DNA of 64,000 bases from Lingula anatina (lineage: Eukaryota; Brachiopoda; Lingulata; Lingulida; Lingulidae): NCBI RefSeq assembly GCF_001039355.2, contig NW_019773848.1, forward strand, positions 111,635 to 175,634. Direction: 5' to 3'. The position numbers were made by a program, and so were the translations under genes. Under the pieces are notes generated by a model. It ran no database searches. It saw nothing but the letters and a program-made list of their open reading frames with translations, and was not told where the DNA came from. Of this stretch, positions 24,736-39,300 are shown in pieces. Numbering within the stretch: the stretch's first letter is position 1; each line of letters begins with the position of its first letter.

Positions 24736-25366
24736 TTTAAATATATTAGATGATAAAAATCATATCCAAAACATAAGGATCAGGTTCTATCATTTAAGGG
24801 AATCTTTTTTTTCTCAAATCATTTAGCATATTGTGAGCCAAAATAACTTTTGTGAAAACGTTTTTATTCATATATTTACAATTATAAATATATATTTATA
24901 TATACATTTCAATTCATATATTGAACTATCTTACTAGAAAACTTATATTTAGAATCTACATCATGATGCTCAAACATATCCTTCTCATAGACTTTTTGAG
25001 TCAATTATTCTAGCAGTAGAGATAATCATGTAACCATGGAAACGACGGGAGAAAATCAATGAAATAGGACAAATATAGAAGATCCCAGACAAATACGTTT
25101 ATGCTTATGCAATTCATTTTTCCCAGACATATTTTTTCGTTGAATGAAAATCATACATGTGGTATGTCTTTGAAAGTCAATAATGCAAAGCTGAGAATAA
25201 AACAGAACCACCCTGAGCTATGCACCCTGAGAAAGCAATGCTTTTTTTTTCAGTATTACCTACATAAATCAGTGGGAACACTTGTAATAGTGTGATCCCA
25301 CAAATATCTGTAAATACAGGGTGGATAATACAAAATCTTAAAAGTTTAATGCCAAAAATTGGAACT

Positions 25367-25474
<108 letters not shown>

Positions 25475-25923
25475 TAGGCACATACTAGTATCTGTGAAGC
25501 CAAAGTAGAGCAATAGCAATATTAATTTACTGGGAAGTGGGCAACTTTGAAAGTGATGAGAGACAAAATATTATGAAGTATATAATGAATAAAAATAGTT
25601 CCACTGGAAATCAGTAAAGGGAACCGAAATAAAAAATCTAATGGCATCCATATGATAAAAACCATGCAAAAAACAGATGTGTACATGAGGCTGATATTAT
25701 TTTTTCATCAATTTGTTTTGAACAAAGAAATTCACATCCTTGGTATATAATACTAGTATAGCGTGAACATGTTAAATTTTAAAAGAAAAGAAATATATTT
25801 CATTTTTTTCTGAAAATCAATTGCTGCTTTGATGTAAAAATTGGATTAGGAGACAAAACTTCACTTATAAGGCCTTAATAAAATGTGTGCCAGACTGAAC
25901 CCATGCATAAGTAAGAATGGGTT

Positions 25924-26119
25924 CCCTGAGGAGTCTCACTAAATTGCTATCAGCTAACTGGCTTAAATGTCTGTCACGCCTACCGAATCAGCTAGGGGGT
26001 AAAGATACCCCTCACAGCTTTACTAGGCGTGACAGACATTTAAGCCAGTCAAGTGGACAGCAATTTAGTGAGACTCCCCAGGGAAACAGATCGATCCAAA
26101 TATCTGTGGGAATGGTCCC
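25924..26119. mobile_element. Fold-back MITE, copy 1
   Basis: Arms 25924-25981 and 26025-26083 are inverted repeats of each other (about 90% over 58 bp, sharing GGAGTCTCACTAAATTGCT and CTTAAATGTCTGTCACGCCT), around a ~43-bp loop. The right flank 26084-26119 holds GATCGATC and ATCTGTGGGAAT, which match the terminal repeat of the related element at 61386-61602. The left terminus is missing or diverged. No coding capacity. Confidence 0.8.
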
Positions 26120-28067
26120 TAAATTTCAAAGGAGGGATACAAAAATAAACAATAAAAGTACTATTTAGTCTTTCAAAATGTCCAGTATTTTTCCTCCAAA
26201 AATAATTCCTTCAATTTTCCACAAACATTAATAACTTGATATACATGTATTTTATAAATGCCTCCAAATATATTGTGGCTTGTCCGTAAGGTACGAATAT
26301 ATTGCAAAGCTGATATAATCAAACAGATATGTTTTCATACCAAGGCTTTCCACAGTGAGATGGCCACTAATTAACGAAAAGACAACCTATATTTTCAAAG
26401 ATGACTGGACGGATTATGAAATTTTTGAGGAATGGCGGCCTTTGGACAGCATAGTTAACTCCCAGAAAGTTATTTGACATAACCCCCCCCCCTTGTTGGA
26501 CTCCCTATAAATCATTGACAAAATTACAGATTAACATCTTGGACTTCTGGGGAAACCCCTGCTTCATAGTCATGTTTTATAAATCTTCTGAATGTGCCTG
26601 ATTTAGTGAGGAAGCTACAGTAGACTGCAGATTTGTAATAATGGGAATGTTCATTTATGTTGAACATATCTGGTGACAAGAAGTATTTTTTGGTATTATT
26701 TGAAACACATAAAAACATCACCATACTGGCAAATCTTCATATACAACAAACAAATCTTCCTGTCCCAATGTGAGTCAAATATAATAAAATAATGTAAATT
26801 GCTTTGCATGCTTGAAACTATGCTACCCATGAGAGAATTAATGGCCAGTGAGATGATTTGGTAGAGCTGATTGTACTATAGGGTACAACTTGACATATTT
26901 TTAAAAAAACTTGATAAATAAATAAATAATAAAAAAATTAATAAAAAATTAATTTAGAAAACACCTCTGCATTATAGAAACATGTAAGGTTTTTTAATTT
27001 CACCTATATCATCAAGACTGATGTTCCATGGTAGTGGGAAAAACAATGACTGGTAACTCAGACTATAAAGTTGAATGAGTTTTAAAATGTGATTTGGACA
27101 TAACTGCAAAATAACAAATTTTAATACTTCATGATGATCCAAGGTCTACTCTGATTTTTTTTTTTTTGCTTTAAATTAAGTTCAGGTGCCTATAACATGT
27201 CTTATATTCCTCTAGCATATAGGCTCTCAAAAACAGAAAATGTAAATGTGGACAAAGATAATTAAATCACCTTTACCAGATCCAGGATATTGATTAATAC
27301 CCTTTTGACAGTGACCAGCACAGTTTTTCTGTATTGCAAGATTGGCAACTTAAGAGCTTTTCTAGTACATAAGAGTCACCTAATAAGAGCCTCTTGCTTA
27401 ACACAAGATAAATTCTGATTGTCAATTGGGGCTTGTGAAAGGGAGTAAAAGTAATTGGAAAACCCCGTGGTACCGAAAATATATTAGGACCACTCACTTG
27501 GTGCGATCTGGTTATTGCACCGCTCGATGTGCAAAGGGCGTAGGGATATTAAAATAGGGATTGTCACCTACGCCACCACCCCTCTTCCCCGCTAAGAACT
27601 TCTGAAAACCACACCACTCTATCTCAGCAAAACCGAGGCCGGTCGATCATTAAAGTATATTATGGGTTTCAGATAAAAGTGACGAGCGAAGTCGCTGACT
27701 AGAATTCTGATGTCCTACACATGCAACTTGCAGAGAGAGCAATAGGTATTCGTGTCCATCATTTTCTGAGATGATCTACAGTACTTTCCCAAGTTTGATT
27801 CCAACCACAAAAACTCACCGAATATTAATGACACAAAACAGCAGACTTCAGGTTGGGAGAGTTTGCTCAACTATAGATGTCGCCAAAATCAGAGATGGGA
27901 CAGAATCTATAAAGTTAAATATTATAATATATAAGAAACATTACTTAAGTTCATTGCAAAATCAGAAAGAACAAGTTAATCATATCATGCCATTTTATCA
28001 AATTTGTGGACTTATGACTTCATCTTCGTGAGATGAAAATGAATGCTTTTCTTTACTCTCCACTAAA

Positions 28068-28136
28068 CGCGCCGCCTAACGGCACGGCCTAGATAAAAAA
28101 TAAATATCGATTCGCTGAGAAGCGCGCCGCCTGACG
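28068..28136 (+). promoter_or_regulatory. Repeated GC-rich 14-mer in MAP1 promoter
   Basis: CGCGCCGCCTAACG (28068-28081) recurs 55 bp later as CGCGCCGCCTGACG (28123-28136), 13 of 14 identical. This is a GC-rich island in otherwise AT-rich DNA just upstream of the MAP1 start codon. It could be a paired transcription-factor site; the factor is unknown. Confidence 0.35.
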
Positions 28137-28139
28137 TCA
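28132..28139 (+). promoter_or_regulatory. Full CRE palindrome upstream of MAP1
   Basis: TGACGTCA, the perfect CREB/ATF site, lies 41 bp before the MAP1 ATG and overlaps the second GC-rich 14-mer. Position and base composition suggest a core promoter or 5' UTR element. Binding is inferred. Confidence 0.5.
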
Positions 28140-28180
28140 GGTCTGAAACACATTTATTTACACCGGCTACCGGCTACACT

Positions 28181-31100
28181 ATGGCAAACGAAGGTGCGGA
28201 CGAGCTCGCCGCACCAAACGATACTGTCATGCCGACGGCAGCTGCTGTATTGCTCATTGTTGGTGAACCAGCAACCGAGGATCACAGAAGTTTGATTTTG
28301 GAGAAGATTTCTAAAGGTAATGTGCTGAGTTTGTGCGTTGTTTTTGTTCAAGTGCGCCGTTGCGGCTGGTCTATTCCGCATTTTCAGCAGTTGAATGAGT
28401 CATCGTAGCATTATATTAGCTGTCAGACGTTATGAATCAGCCTCAGTGATATGAAACCTGCAATTTCATTACGAATTGAGTGTTTGTGTGTAAGAAAGAG
28501 TTTATTTGTGCATATAATTGTTTAAGATATTGTGAAAGTATTATCAAAGTAACTCGTTCTCTTTATTGCCAATGCCACTGTTTTAGTAATATTGTGTACT
28601 GGCACAATATGCGTGCATAATACTATATTTCGCTACAGATTCAGAAATGAGGAGGGGGGACCTTCCCTGCCCCAAACTTCAGCTCATGATCACCTAGTTC
28701 ATTTTTTTAATTTAAAGATTCAGTGAAGGTTACTGAAATAAAAAAACTGCAATCTTGGATTTTTCTATGGTATTGTCTTTACAGGCCAATATCAGACAGT
28801 TTTTAAAGGTTATTTGGTCAACTGAATTCCATCATTGTTGGACAAATATGCTGTGAAAGTCATATCATAATGTCCTGTACTATTCCACATGACCTGGCAA
28901 TTGGTTGTCATTATTTCCCTGATTGCCAAATCCCTTTTGGCGAGCATGGATATTGAAGACATGGAAAAACATGAGGGATGTTCAGTAGGGTGGAGTAAAG
29001 AGTATATTGAGATGAGCATTTACTAGTAAAAAATACCTTGATTGTTTGTTTATATACTGATTTTATTTAAGTGAGGAACCAAAAGATTTGAGAATGAGAG
29101 AATCTGACATTATGTAGTTCGATTAAGTTTTTTCTATGGTCATCATTTTTTTCACAGTATATGATATTCACTTTGCTGGTTTTTCAACAAACTCTTTTTC
29201 ACAGTTGGATTTAAAAGAACTATGCATTGCATCTGCTTTCACTGGATATAATTTTAGAAAAATTATTTGCATCTTTTATTTTCATTTTTACTTTAATTTT
29301 CTTATTTCTTTAGTACATTGCTTAGATAAATTACTTGAGGACAGTGAAAATATTTCACAGTTAAAAACTATATCACCCATCTCAACATAATAAGGTAGTG
29401 GATTTCAAAATAAGCTAACTTCAACAAGGAATTTATTGATTGAAACTCCCAGTTTTATATATTATCAATTATTATATTGTATAAAAGTATAAATTATAAT
29501 ATCAGTGCTAGGTTCTTTTGTTACTGTAGAAATTAAGTTTTTCCTATATATTCATCCTCCCTTAAAACATTTGGGTGCATCAGCCATTATATACATACAG
29601 TCAAATGTTCTGACACAGGTGAAAGGTTTGGATAGGGTCACATATGGTCTGCATGGTAATTAGCAGGGAAAACAACTTGAATACTCATTGATGTCATTAG
29701 TGGCAATTGTCTTCTACTTAAAGACTGAACAGTTACCCATGTCTTAAGCTGCGGGCAGTAACTCGGTCAATATGATATTTGATGTCTCTGGAGGAATGCA
29801 CTAATCAGTTAATGGAAATGGCATCTGTCTGGGAGTCAAATCCATTGGGCATCTATTATCTGGTATCCTTTCACTTTCATTATGGGAAAACATCTTACAA
29901 ATTTTCAGCAAATTTACAGATGGTCATTTCTTGTAAATTGGAAACTCTGCTAAATTGAGTTTATTTTTAGAGACCTGTCCCTTGCTGATTGTGGCATTTA
30001 AGCAAGCATATTTCTTTATATAATTGTAGCTCTGCCATCTTAAGTTGGCTTGTCCTGTTGTCTACAAAAAAATTCACTAGTGCCTGTTTGGCATTTCTCC
30101 TGATCATTAAAGCTGCAGCTGTATGATTCATAAAGTGGGAGCCATTTGAGCTGTATTTGTGAGAATTGACTGCCAAATTGTTTTATCCATTACATGATTT
30201 GCAACTTTATGAATGATAATCAATAGGTGTCTGGTTTAAAAGGTCTCGGATGATTTGATTTTATATTCATGTCTGAGCATCTTATTGACAGTATTCATAA
30301 AACTACTAATCATGTTATTATTTTCATCTTGTTCTCTGTACTTCTTATTTACATTGACTATGTTAATCAGATGTTTTGATTAATTGATTTGTTATTTTTT
30401 AATTACATATTCAAAACATTAAGAATTGGCTCATGCATTATCAGGAAAGTAATAAATTTCAAGTCCATTTCCAAACAAAAGACATTGTCACTGTCTGACA
30501 GTTAAAGCCAATAACCTTAATGGTTTTCTAAGATATGTTTATGTCAGAATAAGCAGATTACAGAGGTTAGGGTGTCCTTGAAAGATTGACATTGAAGTGT
30601 TTTCAACAACATCCTGCATTAAAAAAAAGGATGTGGTCCAGATCCAGTGAATCTAGCTCCAAGTTTATGTTCAGATATTTTTGATGACATAATAGCAAAA
30701 ATGTGTTGCTATCATTAGTAATGCATTCCTTGATAAAATTAATATCCATGGTATTGGTAACAGCATTAGCTCGGACAATGCACTTTTTGATATTATATTT
30801 ATATTCTGGTAGAATGTACATGTAAATCTCAAAACACTGACTGTCTGAGAAATATTATATAATCTTTGTAAATCAACCCTATTGATCAATTATAAATTGA
30901 TTTTGATTTTAACAAACTAGGTGGAATGAAGTGCCCGTCCAAGCAAACCCCACTCCCCGTCAATCCCTTCCCACTTGCCCCGTGCACTGCATTTATGTGG
31001 GCAGACATCTGTACTGCTAAGTGCAGTGGGAGCCCAAATTCAGTCTCTTAGGTAAAAGATGTGTTACTGGAGCTTTGGGAAATTATCTTTTCCATGCAAA

Positions 31101-34100
31101 AAGTCAATGAAGCAGCTCCTGGTGTTGAGAAATTGGCCTTTGGAGGAAGCAAGAACAGTTTGTGGATGATATCTAATAGATGAAGAAATTAAACATTACT
31201 TGAAGACATAATCATTATCGATTAGTCCAAAAGCAGCCTGTGGCTGTGTTGTTTCTTATTGGATGGCCTTACCAGAACATATTCCATGACATTATTCAAC
31301 ACATTACATTATTTTTGAGACATGGCATATCCATCTATGCTATGAACTTTCTCTTTTTATAAATTACTTATAGACTTTCATGTCTAAGATGAAATGATTG
31401 AGTATTTGCTAGCAAAACCTTGAAGCTACATTTATTATTCCTTAGTCATATTTATTTTTAACACCTTAAGAGATGTTTTGGGTGGATAGTTTTTAAAGTA
31501 TATGATATCAAAGATGTCTAAAACCATAAACAGAACTGAAAGACTGCATTATCTAGAAAAGATCTTTCGACTTTATTTCTCTTTTGGCTCTAATTATTTG
31601 TATAATGCCCTAAGGGATTTTTAAAATGAATTTTCCTCTTTTCTTCCAAAGTAACTATTTCTTATCAATAGCATCGTCATTCAGGCATTGACTTGCATTG
31701 CCTTGAACCAGCTTGTTACTTTCTTTTTTTTTTAAATTCAGTTAGCAAAAGAACCCCATATCTTTCATGGATCATGGAGAACAAGATGTAAAAGAAAAAA
31801 AGGGCTTATATGATGACAGGCTATGTTATAACATATATTATATACTGAAATGCCAGATTAGTAAGTATCAAAGGATTTTCTTCAAATGAAAAAAATTATC
31901 TTAAGTGAAATGCCTTTGATTTTTTTTTTAATAATGGGCGATGAATTTGAACATTATTAATTTCATTGTACTTTGTTTATCTTTTGGCTTTTGAATAATT
32001 CTGCCAACGTTGAATGTTATTTATTTACATTTAATTAAAAGCATACCATTGCTACTGAGTATTATTTTTGATACATAATTTAGCTCAGGATGCTAAAAAC
32101 AGTAAAGTGAAGAGATGTGGAGGGGTCTTTGATAAGAGGCGCAGTTTCGTAATGAGATGATTGAGATAACATGGAAACCAGGAAAACATGTGCAGCCCAC
32201 AGGTAGAAGAAGCATGCTCCTGAATACCTCTGTTGGGATATCTAATTGTGCAATCTTTATGTACTGCCAGCAGGGAAGAGACTGGTGTATCCTCTTCTGG
32301 CATCTAGCAATATGTATTATAACAGTTTAGATAATTGATGGGTCAAAAATCCATGGGGTTGATATTATGAATATGTGCTTATCATAAACCCATTTGCTTA
32401 TCTGTTTATATTGTTGATATAAGGAGTGAGAACGGGAAAGTGTAAAAGATCCGACTACTACAGATAGGACTTAACCCAGTTTATTTGTAGCATGTGTGCC
32501 AAATGTTTGAGTGATGTATCATGCTTTTTTTCTGGATATATTCTAGATGATATATATGTATAAAGCATATTTAGGAGTGCTGTAGTTACATGTATCATTG
32601 TCAGGCAATTTATGATGATATCCTAATATGATCATTTAGATGTAGTAGTATGTGAAGTCCCTTCTGGCTATCATATAGTAAAATTAAAAAAGAAAGAAAG
32701 AAAGAAACCAGAATGATAATCATAGTTTAAAGGAAGAGTATTAATGAACCATTTATTTGTTAGCACATTGACCATTTTATTAAAATAACACTTTCTGCAA
32801 ATTGAGATCAGTGGCTTGAAGCAAACGTGAGAGAAAATTTCATTTGGTTGACTTAATTCAGGTGGTAAATCCAGTGCAGTTACTTTCTCTTTCAGCATTT
32901 GTAATGACTAAAATTTCAACTCTTCCATGGTCCCTTATTCAGCCAGCAGATTTACTCAAGCTGTTCCTTTTAATAGTTCACATCACTGCAATGGCTCTCC
33001 TTTACAGTTTTTTCAAACTAATTAGTCTCAAGGCCCCTTGGTATCCCCAGGGGTGATCAAGACGGGCACTTTTATTTTAAACCACTGCAATTTCCTACAG
33101 CAGTTTTGCTCATTAGAAATTTAACTGCACTTTAGAATGATATTCTGCAGATTGAAAAAGTGATTATCGCCAATGATGCTTGGGATGAGCCAGATGGTGC
33201 TCTGCTCTGTTTGCAAACTGTCTGAGATCCGTAGACTACAAGATTTATCTTTTCACCAAGACTCAAACCATGGAAGAGAGCAGACGCATACCTGACACAG
33301 ACTAAGTGCTATGTTTACACTGGGATGAATTCCCTAGATATTACGTGTGATTATAGATTTGAGGACATACTTCTTGTGTTATGTTAGGGGTTGAGGACAA
33401 ATGAAATTATGTATAAATAATGTAGAAGTTATTGAAAGCAATTGATTGCATTACATCACTTCAGTTATATGGATTTGTTTTACATTGATCAATGAAGAAA
33501 ATATGAAAATCAGTCATTGATGTGGTTGATCACAATCAGATCTAGAGGAAACAAAAGAAATAGCAATCGAAGATACTAAAGAACCAAGCCATATAAACTG
33601 CTGCATTACTACATCAGCATGTTATTTAATTTTATTTAAGTAAAAGTTATTTATTCATAGACAACAGTATAGAAAATCTGGGATTGTTGTAGCTTTTAGA
33701 ACTACACATTTAAGTGCTCAATAAAAAAATTTATTTATTTTGTTAAACAACCCATTTTAAATCATTTATAATTTATTGAAAAGAGACCGAACTGGCTCTT
33801 ATTTTCTTTAGCCAAAATAAATTACTTGTATTTGCAACATCTGGTGAAGGTATTATATGTATGCTGGAGTTTAGTGATGTAGTAGCATTTATGGCTGACA
33901 ACTGTGAAAGATGGGGCTGTCTGCTGCAATATGTCAAGATTAATTAAGTCACATTTTGGACAATTTGACTTCTGAAAAAAAGCTTGCCAGTTTGACTGGT
34001 GGTCCCTTATTAATGGCCTCCCTGAGACAAAAGTGTTGCAAGCAATGAAGATGAATTAGATGCCATTGTTGGAAAGAGAAGAAAGAAAATGGGAATTACA

Positions 34101-36247
34101 TTAAATGTACTCATATCATTATATCTGATTGCTTTAAACCAAGGTCTAAGTCGAGCTACATGTAGTGCATGCTAGTCCATGCACCTTACTCCTATATACT
34201 GAAACTAGCAGGCTCTTAAGGACTAAGATAAAATGTATTCTAATGCTACTTTAAATAAAAGTTTGGAAAGACTGGAGCAAACAAGATATGCTTTTATATT
34301 GATATTGTCAGCCAGCTTGTCCTGTTCAAAGAGTTATTTCCTTTGTGTTTTAATCAGTTGGAAGGTTTTGTAGGCATACATACGGGAAATTAAAAATGTA
34401 ACATGAAAGTATCTCATGATTTTAACACATTGGTCATCTTCAACCTGTTTGTGGATTACCGTAATAGCTGTCTGTGGCAGTCATGGTCAAAACTTATACT
34501 TGTTGAGAGGGAGAGTAATTTCACATCTGCTTCAAGATAATATATGAAATGAAAATGGGGGAATTTAGTCAACCAGTACACGTTTTCCTTTTTTATAGAT
34601 TATGATATGCCATATGTGTACAACTCATTGGAGCAAGAAATGTATGGAAAAGCTGGCACATTTGAAGAATGGTTTTTTATTTATGTAAGAACAAGTTCTA
34701 TAATATAATCATCCTTCATCATGGAAGTACAAAGAGAAGATAGCAGATGATAGTAATCATTATAAATGTGTTTTGTCACATCATCATTGACAAGTCTAGA
34801 ATAATGATGATACTTCTTAAAATGCTTAGTGAGGAAAACTTGGGAAATCTACTGGAATTCCTCCTGAAAGGTTGAATTAAACAATTTAACATTTCAGCAA
34901 CTTGCGTAATGACGTACATTTATGATATATTTTCTTTGCAGTGTAGAAAACTCAATAAGAATAATAACCATTACAAACCTGAAGAGACAGAATGGGCCAG
35001 GAACTGGCTATTTTGTGAATGGACCAATAATCCATATTTGAAGCCTTTGATGCTTACTTGAAGTTTTGGCTGTTGGGGGTCTATTTTGGAGGAGCATCTG
35101 TTGGATTTGGACACAGATGTTTCCAGAAAGAAATAGGAAATCAATTCGATGTAACACGAATTAGCTAAACCCGACTTGGGAATAGCATGTCAGATATAAA
35201 GAATTTCCGTTCTTTTTGTATAAAGTAACCCCACGTTAAGACCATTCACCCACACTGTCTTTTGAAATGACATCCTCAGGTGGTGGCTACATGTTTTGTA
35301 GAGCTTGCATAGAAAATAAATGGCCAAGTGCATTTTGATGGGATTATGCTTCATGTGGTGGGTGTTGCCTTGTCTGAGACCTTACCTGGAGTGAAGAGAT
35401 GCTTTTTTGATTACAGATAACTTCTCAAAATGTTGTTAATAAAGTTTTTTTTAGAATGATATCAATGAAAACCATTTCCTATGTTAGATGGCTTCTTTTT
35501 TTTTTTCTTTGAGTCACTAACTGTTCATCAAAGTGACACCAAGGGTTTGTCGCTTGCCTGTTGGAAAGTATAACAGTGGACAGTTTTAGTCCATAATGTC
35601 ATGGAGATACTGGTATCACTTGCTTTAAATATATAACATTTTCATGGTAGTTTCAGTTTAAGTCTTTTTTTTTGGGGGGGGGGAGGGGGGAGGTCAGCCT
35701 TAAAACATTAAATGACTTTAAAAATTAACAAGTGAAGTCTTAAATTATTTGAAATGCTAAAACACCTGGTAGGTTAATACAAAGACTGTTGTGAGGTAGT
35801 TGTGGATGTTGGAAGGTATTTTGTTATTCCTTACTAGTATAAGTTACCATTAAGAAAAAAATAAAATGTAATTCCCGAAAATCATATTTAAGATAATGAT
35901 ATATGTTTGGCACATGATCACCTGAGAAAACCAATTTAATATACTGTAATAGAACAGTTATAGAACATGCAGATCCTTGAACTTAGATTATACATGATAT
36001 AGAGCAAAATAACTTTTATGGAACTGAAACATGGACATCATAAACGGATTAGGCCTCATAAACGGATTAGGTGTTTCCTAGCACGAGCCTCAGATTCCCG
36101 AGCGCAAACACCAATATAAACGAGCCCCACCTCAGATTAACAAGCACAACATTAAGTTAACGAGCACTTACTCATCGTTTCCAAGCACTAGCCGTTGATC
36201 TGCTTATCTACCCGTTCAAACTAATGCAGTAGTTTGGTTTGTTTTGA

Positions 36248-36335
<88 letters not shown>

Positions 36336-39300
36336 TACGTTTATTTTGCTCAAGTTAAAATATTGATACATGGAAACAGATGTTTCTGAGTTGGTGAAAA
36401 TAGTCGATAAATGGTCACAATAATTCTCTTCAAAATCTGTTAGTAATGATCTAGCCACTTTATTTGGCCGTGGCGTGGACGTTAAAAATCCTTTCACTTT
36501 CTTCAAAGAAACAGAAAGGGGAGATAATATTACTCGTTTGCGCCCAGAAATCTCTGAAAGTTCCACCGTTATGTCTCACGTATCTTCCGCCATCTGGAAA
36601 ATAGTATTGAGTTGATAAAAAGAACCCGTATGTAAGCAGCCGGGGCCCCGATGGAAGCTGGACAAATTGATAGTGCTTGGAAACGCTAAGTTTGTGCTCG
36701 TAATTTTATGTTGTGCTTGTTAATCTGAGGTGAGGCTCGTTAATATTGGTGTTTGCACTAGGGAATCTTAGGCTCATGCTCGGAAACGGCATTAATCGTT
36801 TATGAGGCCTGATGGATGTCAGACTTAGCTGTGGATCACTCTCAAGATGGTTAGGACGCTAAGCTAATTTTACAGGGTACATTAATTGAGGGTGTCTCCT
36901 TTGAATTCCCAAGTACACACTGTGTATTGTGTGCTTTACAACCTAATCTTACCCTTACCAATAATTCAACCATGAAAACATGATTTACTATTACATGTTA
37001 CATGTATTTGTTCTTCATCTTTGTGAAAAGGTTTGATTGCCAAAGGGGATGCAAACACAGTCTTTGTTCCAGGGGTAAAGGTAATGTTAACTAATGGCTC
37101 AGCCCAAATAAACTGAACTCTTGTTTACATTGCTAGACAAGCATTCACTTATAATCTAGATAAAAACAAAATCTGACCTTGTTAACATGTATTTAGATGT
37201 AAAAAGATATTACTCACAAAGTCTGTGACACATAAGACATATTTAAGTTAACACAGAAAGTCAGAATGATAGAAATTGTTCAAGTTGCACAGTTGTACCT
37301 CACTAGTGTTGTTCAACTTGTCATTTGCAATGCTTGCACCAATACAGATATAATACAAGTTGTAAGATAAAAAAATAAAGAATTGAGTTCTACTGAGGTC
37401 TTCTGTGTAATTTTGCATGCAGCTGCTACAATGTTTGCAGACTCTATTTTGCCACTCTTTTATGTTCTCATAGGGGTAGGGATGAGTCATAGGCATAAAG
37501 GCTGTAAGTACACTACTCTTATGTACCAGTAGAACCAAAATAAAAAAAAAAAACGTTGGTTGGTATTTCATATAACCCTAGAAAATAAATTATCTTGCAG
37601 CTACATGTAATGCATCAAACTGGCTTTCTAAAAGATAAATGGTATTTGAAACCAAGTTCATTTTCATTTGACTTTCAAGTTTGTTCTAGTTTGATGAAAT
37701 GATAAATCCATGATGCACAGAGCTTTTTGATATCATTTTAATGGTGCTTAAAAACATGGTCGGGTTCTTGTTTTCATATTAACCAAGTTGTCATTTCAAA
37801 TTGTAGTCATAACTACAGCTAGTCTATATGTTACATGTTGTATTCTAAGGAACCAAGGGGATTTAAATGACAATAATGAAGGCTCCAGGATTCAAAATTG
37901 ATGCTTGTTCCTATGAGCCCCCCCCCCCCCAACACACAAATATGACAAATATTAATAAGCCTATATCATTAATTAATTTATTATCATTTTTGTCAAAACT
38001 TCACCCATGCCATGTTTATGCATCCCATGAGCAATGTGATGTGTATATTTATATCCCAGACAAACACATTTTGATTGCTGCATGCTACTACCTTGAGTCA
38101 TTTGGCAGCCTGGCTCAGGTGGATTTCCACAAACCATAGCTTTGAAAATGGTTTTCTGAAAGGGTTAAGTAATGGATACAATAACTTAGCAAGAAAAGTG
38201 TTGCAGTATAACTTTAGTTTCAAAAGGATAACAATGCTGCAGGCCAAGCAGGTCTCTTCTGTCTATGCCTATAGTATCTTTTTGGAACACTTAAATGCAT
38301 TGCTGAATTTCTAGAAATAGTCGTGATTGAGGAGAGATGAAGGCGTGTGTGTGTGTAGGGGAGGTTGATTCATGTTGCTAAAGCATGAGTTTGTGAATCA
38401 TGTATATTTTGACTAAACTAATTACAGTTTCTAAATTCTTTTGTGCAGATTAATAAAAAAATGTCTTAATTATTTTATTCAGGTAAGGCCACACTTTTTT
38501 ATTTTTATGGATGACATCCTCTGGGTACCCCAAAATCGGTGCGAGAGGGCGAAAAAAAAAAAAACAGTCCAAAAAAAAAAAATACTGCTTAAGTAAAGGA
38601 ATGCTGTCAGTACACAGCTGGAAACACAAATTTTACCACAGAAACACGTAACAAACTAACAATATGTCTTTATCCATGCTCTCAAAATATTAAAGCATTG
38701 TGAATACTTCATAGAAATGTAAAACAAAAGTCATGAATAGATATACTTCTTATTACAAAATCTATTAAGGTTATTTCATGCATTTTGTTGGTATAGCAAT
38801 CAATAAAACAAATGTCAAACAAACAGTGTTTCTTTATTTGTATTCTCAGAATAAGCATTTTGAACACTTCAGAGAAATGTTTAAAAAAATGATGCAAAGA
38901 TATGCTTAATACTACCAAATCTATTAAAGGTCATTTCGGACGATGCCATTTTGTCTAATTCGACTCACACGGCCGAACTGTCAGGTGGCCTGTCCGACCT
39001 TCAGCCCACCAAATACCTCGACGCCCTTGTCAACCCTTTTTTCGCTACAGAAAACCTGGTAGCCTATGTGCTGCTTTGTACTGAATGTCACTGACATTTT
39101 TCGGGCGATAATCGCTGGCAGCCGCCAGCCTTTCGCACAATTGTAAAAAGGTGATATCTCAATGCCCAATATCAATGGCATACCAATCCAAAACGACGGC
39201 ACCCATTCTCTTTATGACTTGAAAGTAATCCTAGAGATGAATTTGACGGCAAAGCGGCCACATTTCCACGTGGCGATAATACGCATGCGCAGAAAGCTCA

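Noticed and set aside
25030-25043. RFX X-box-like palindrome GTAACCATGGAAAC upstream of UBA6
   Set aside because: One half-site departs from the consensus and the gene has no specific ciliary role; too weak alone.
36216-36566. 116-residue antisense ORF in the 140-bp-TIR element
   Set aside because: No ATG start (GTG with an in-frame TGA just upstream) and half of it is AT-repeat translation. Kept only as an open segment note.
37248-37571. 107-residue ORF with signal-peptide-like start and several Cys
   Set aside because: The hydrophobic start comes mainly from a poly(A)/poly(T) run; no homology, no splice support, single copy in an intron.
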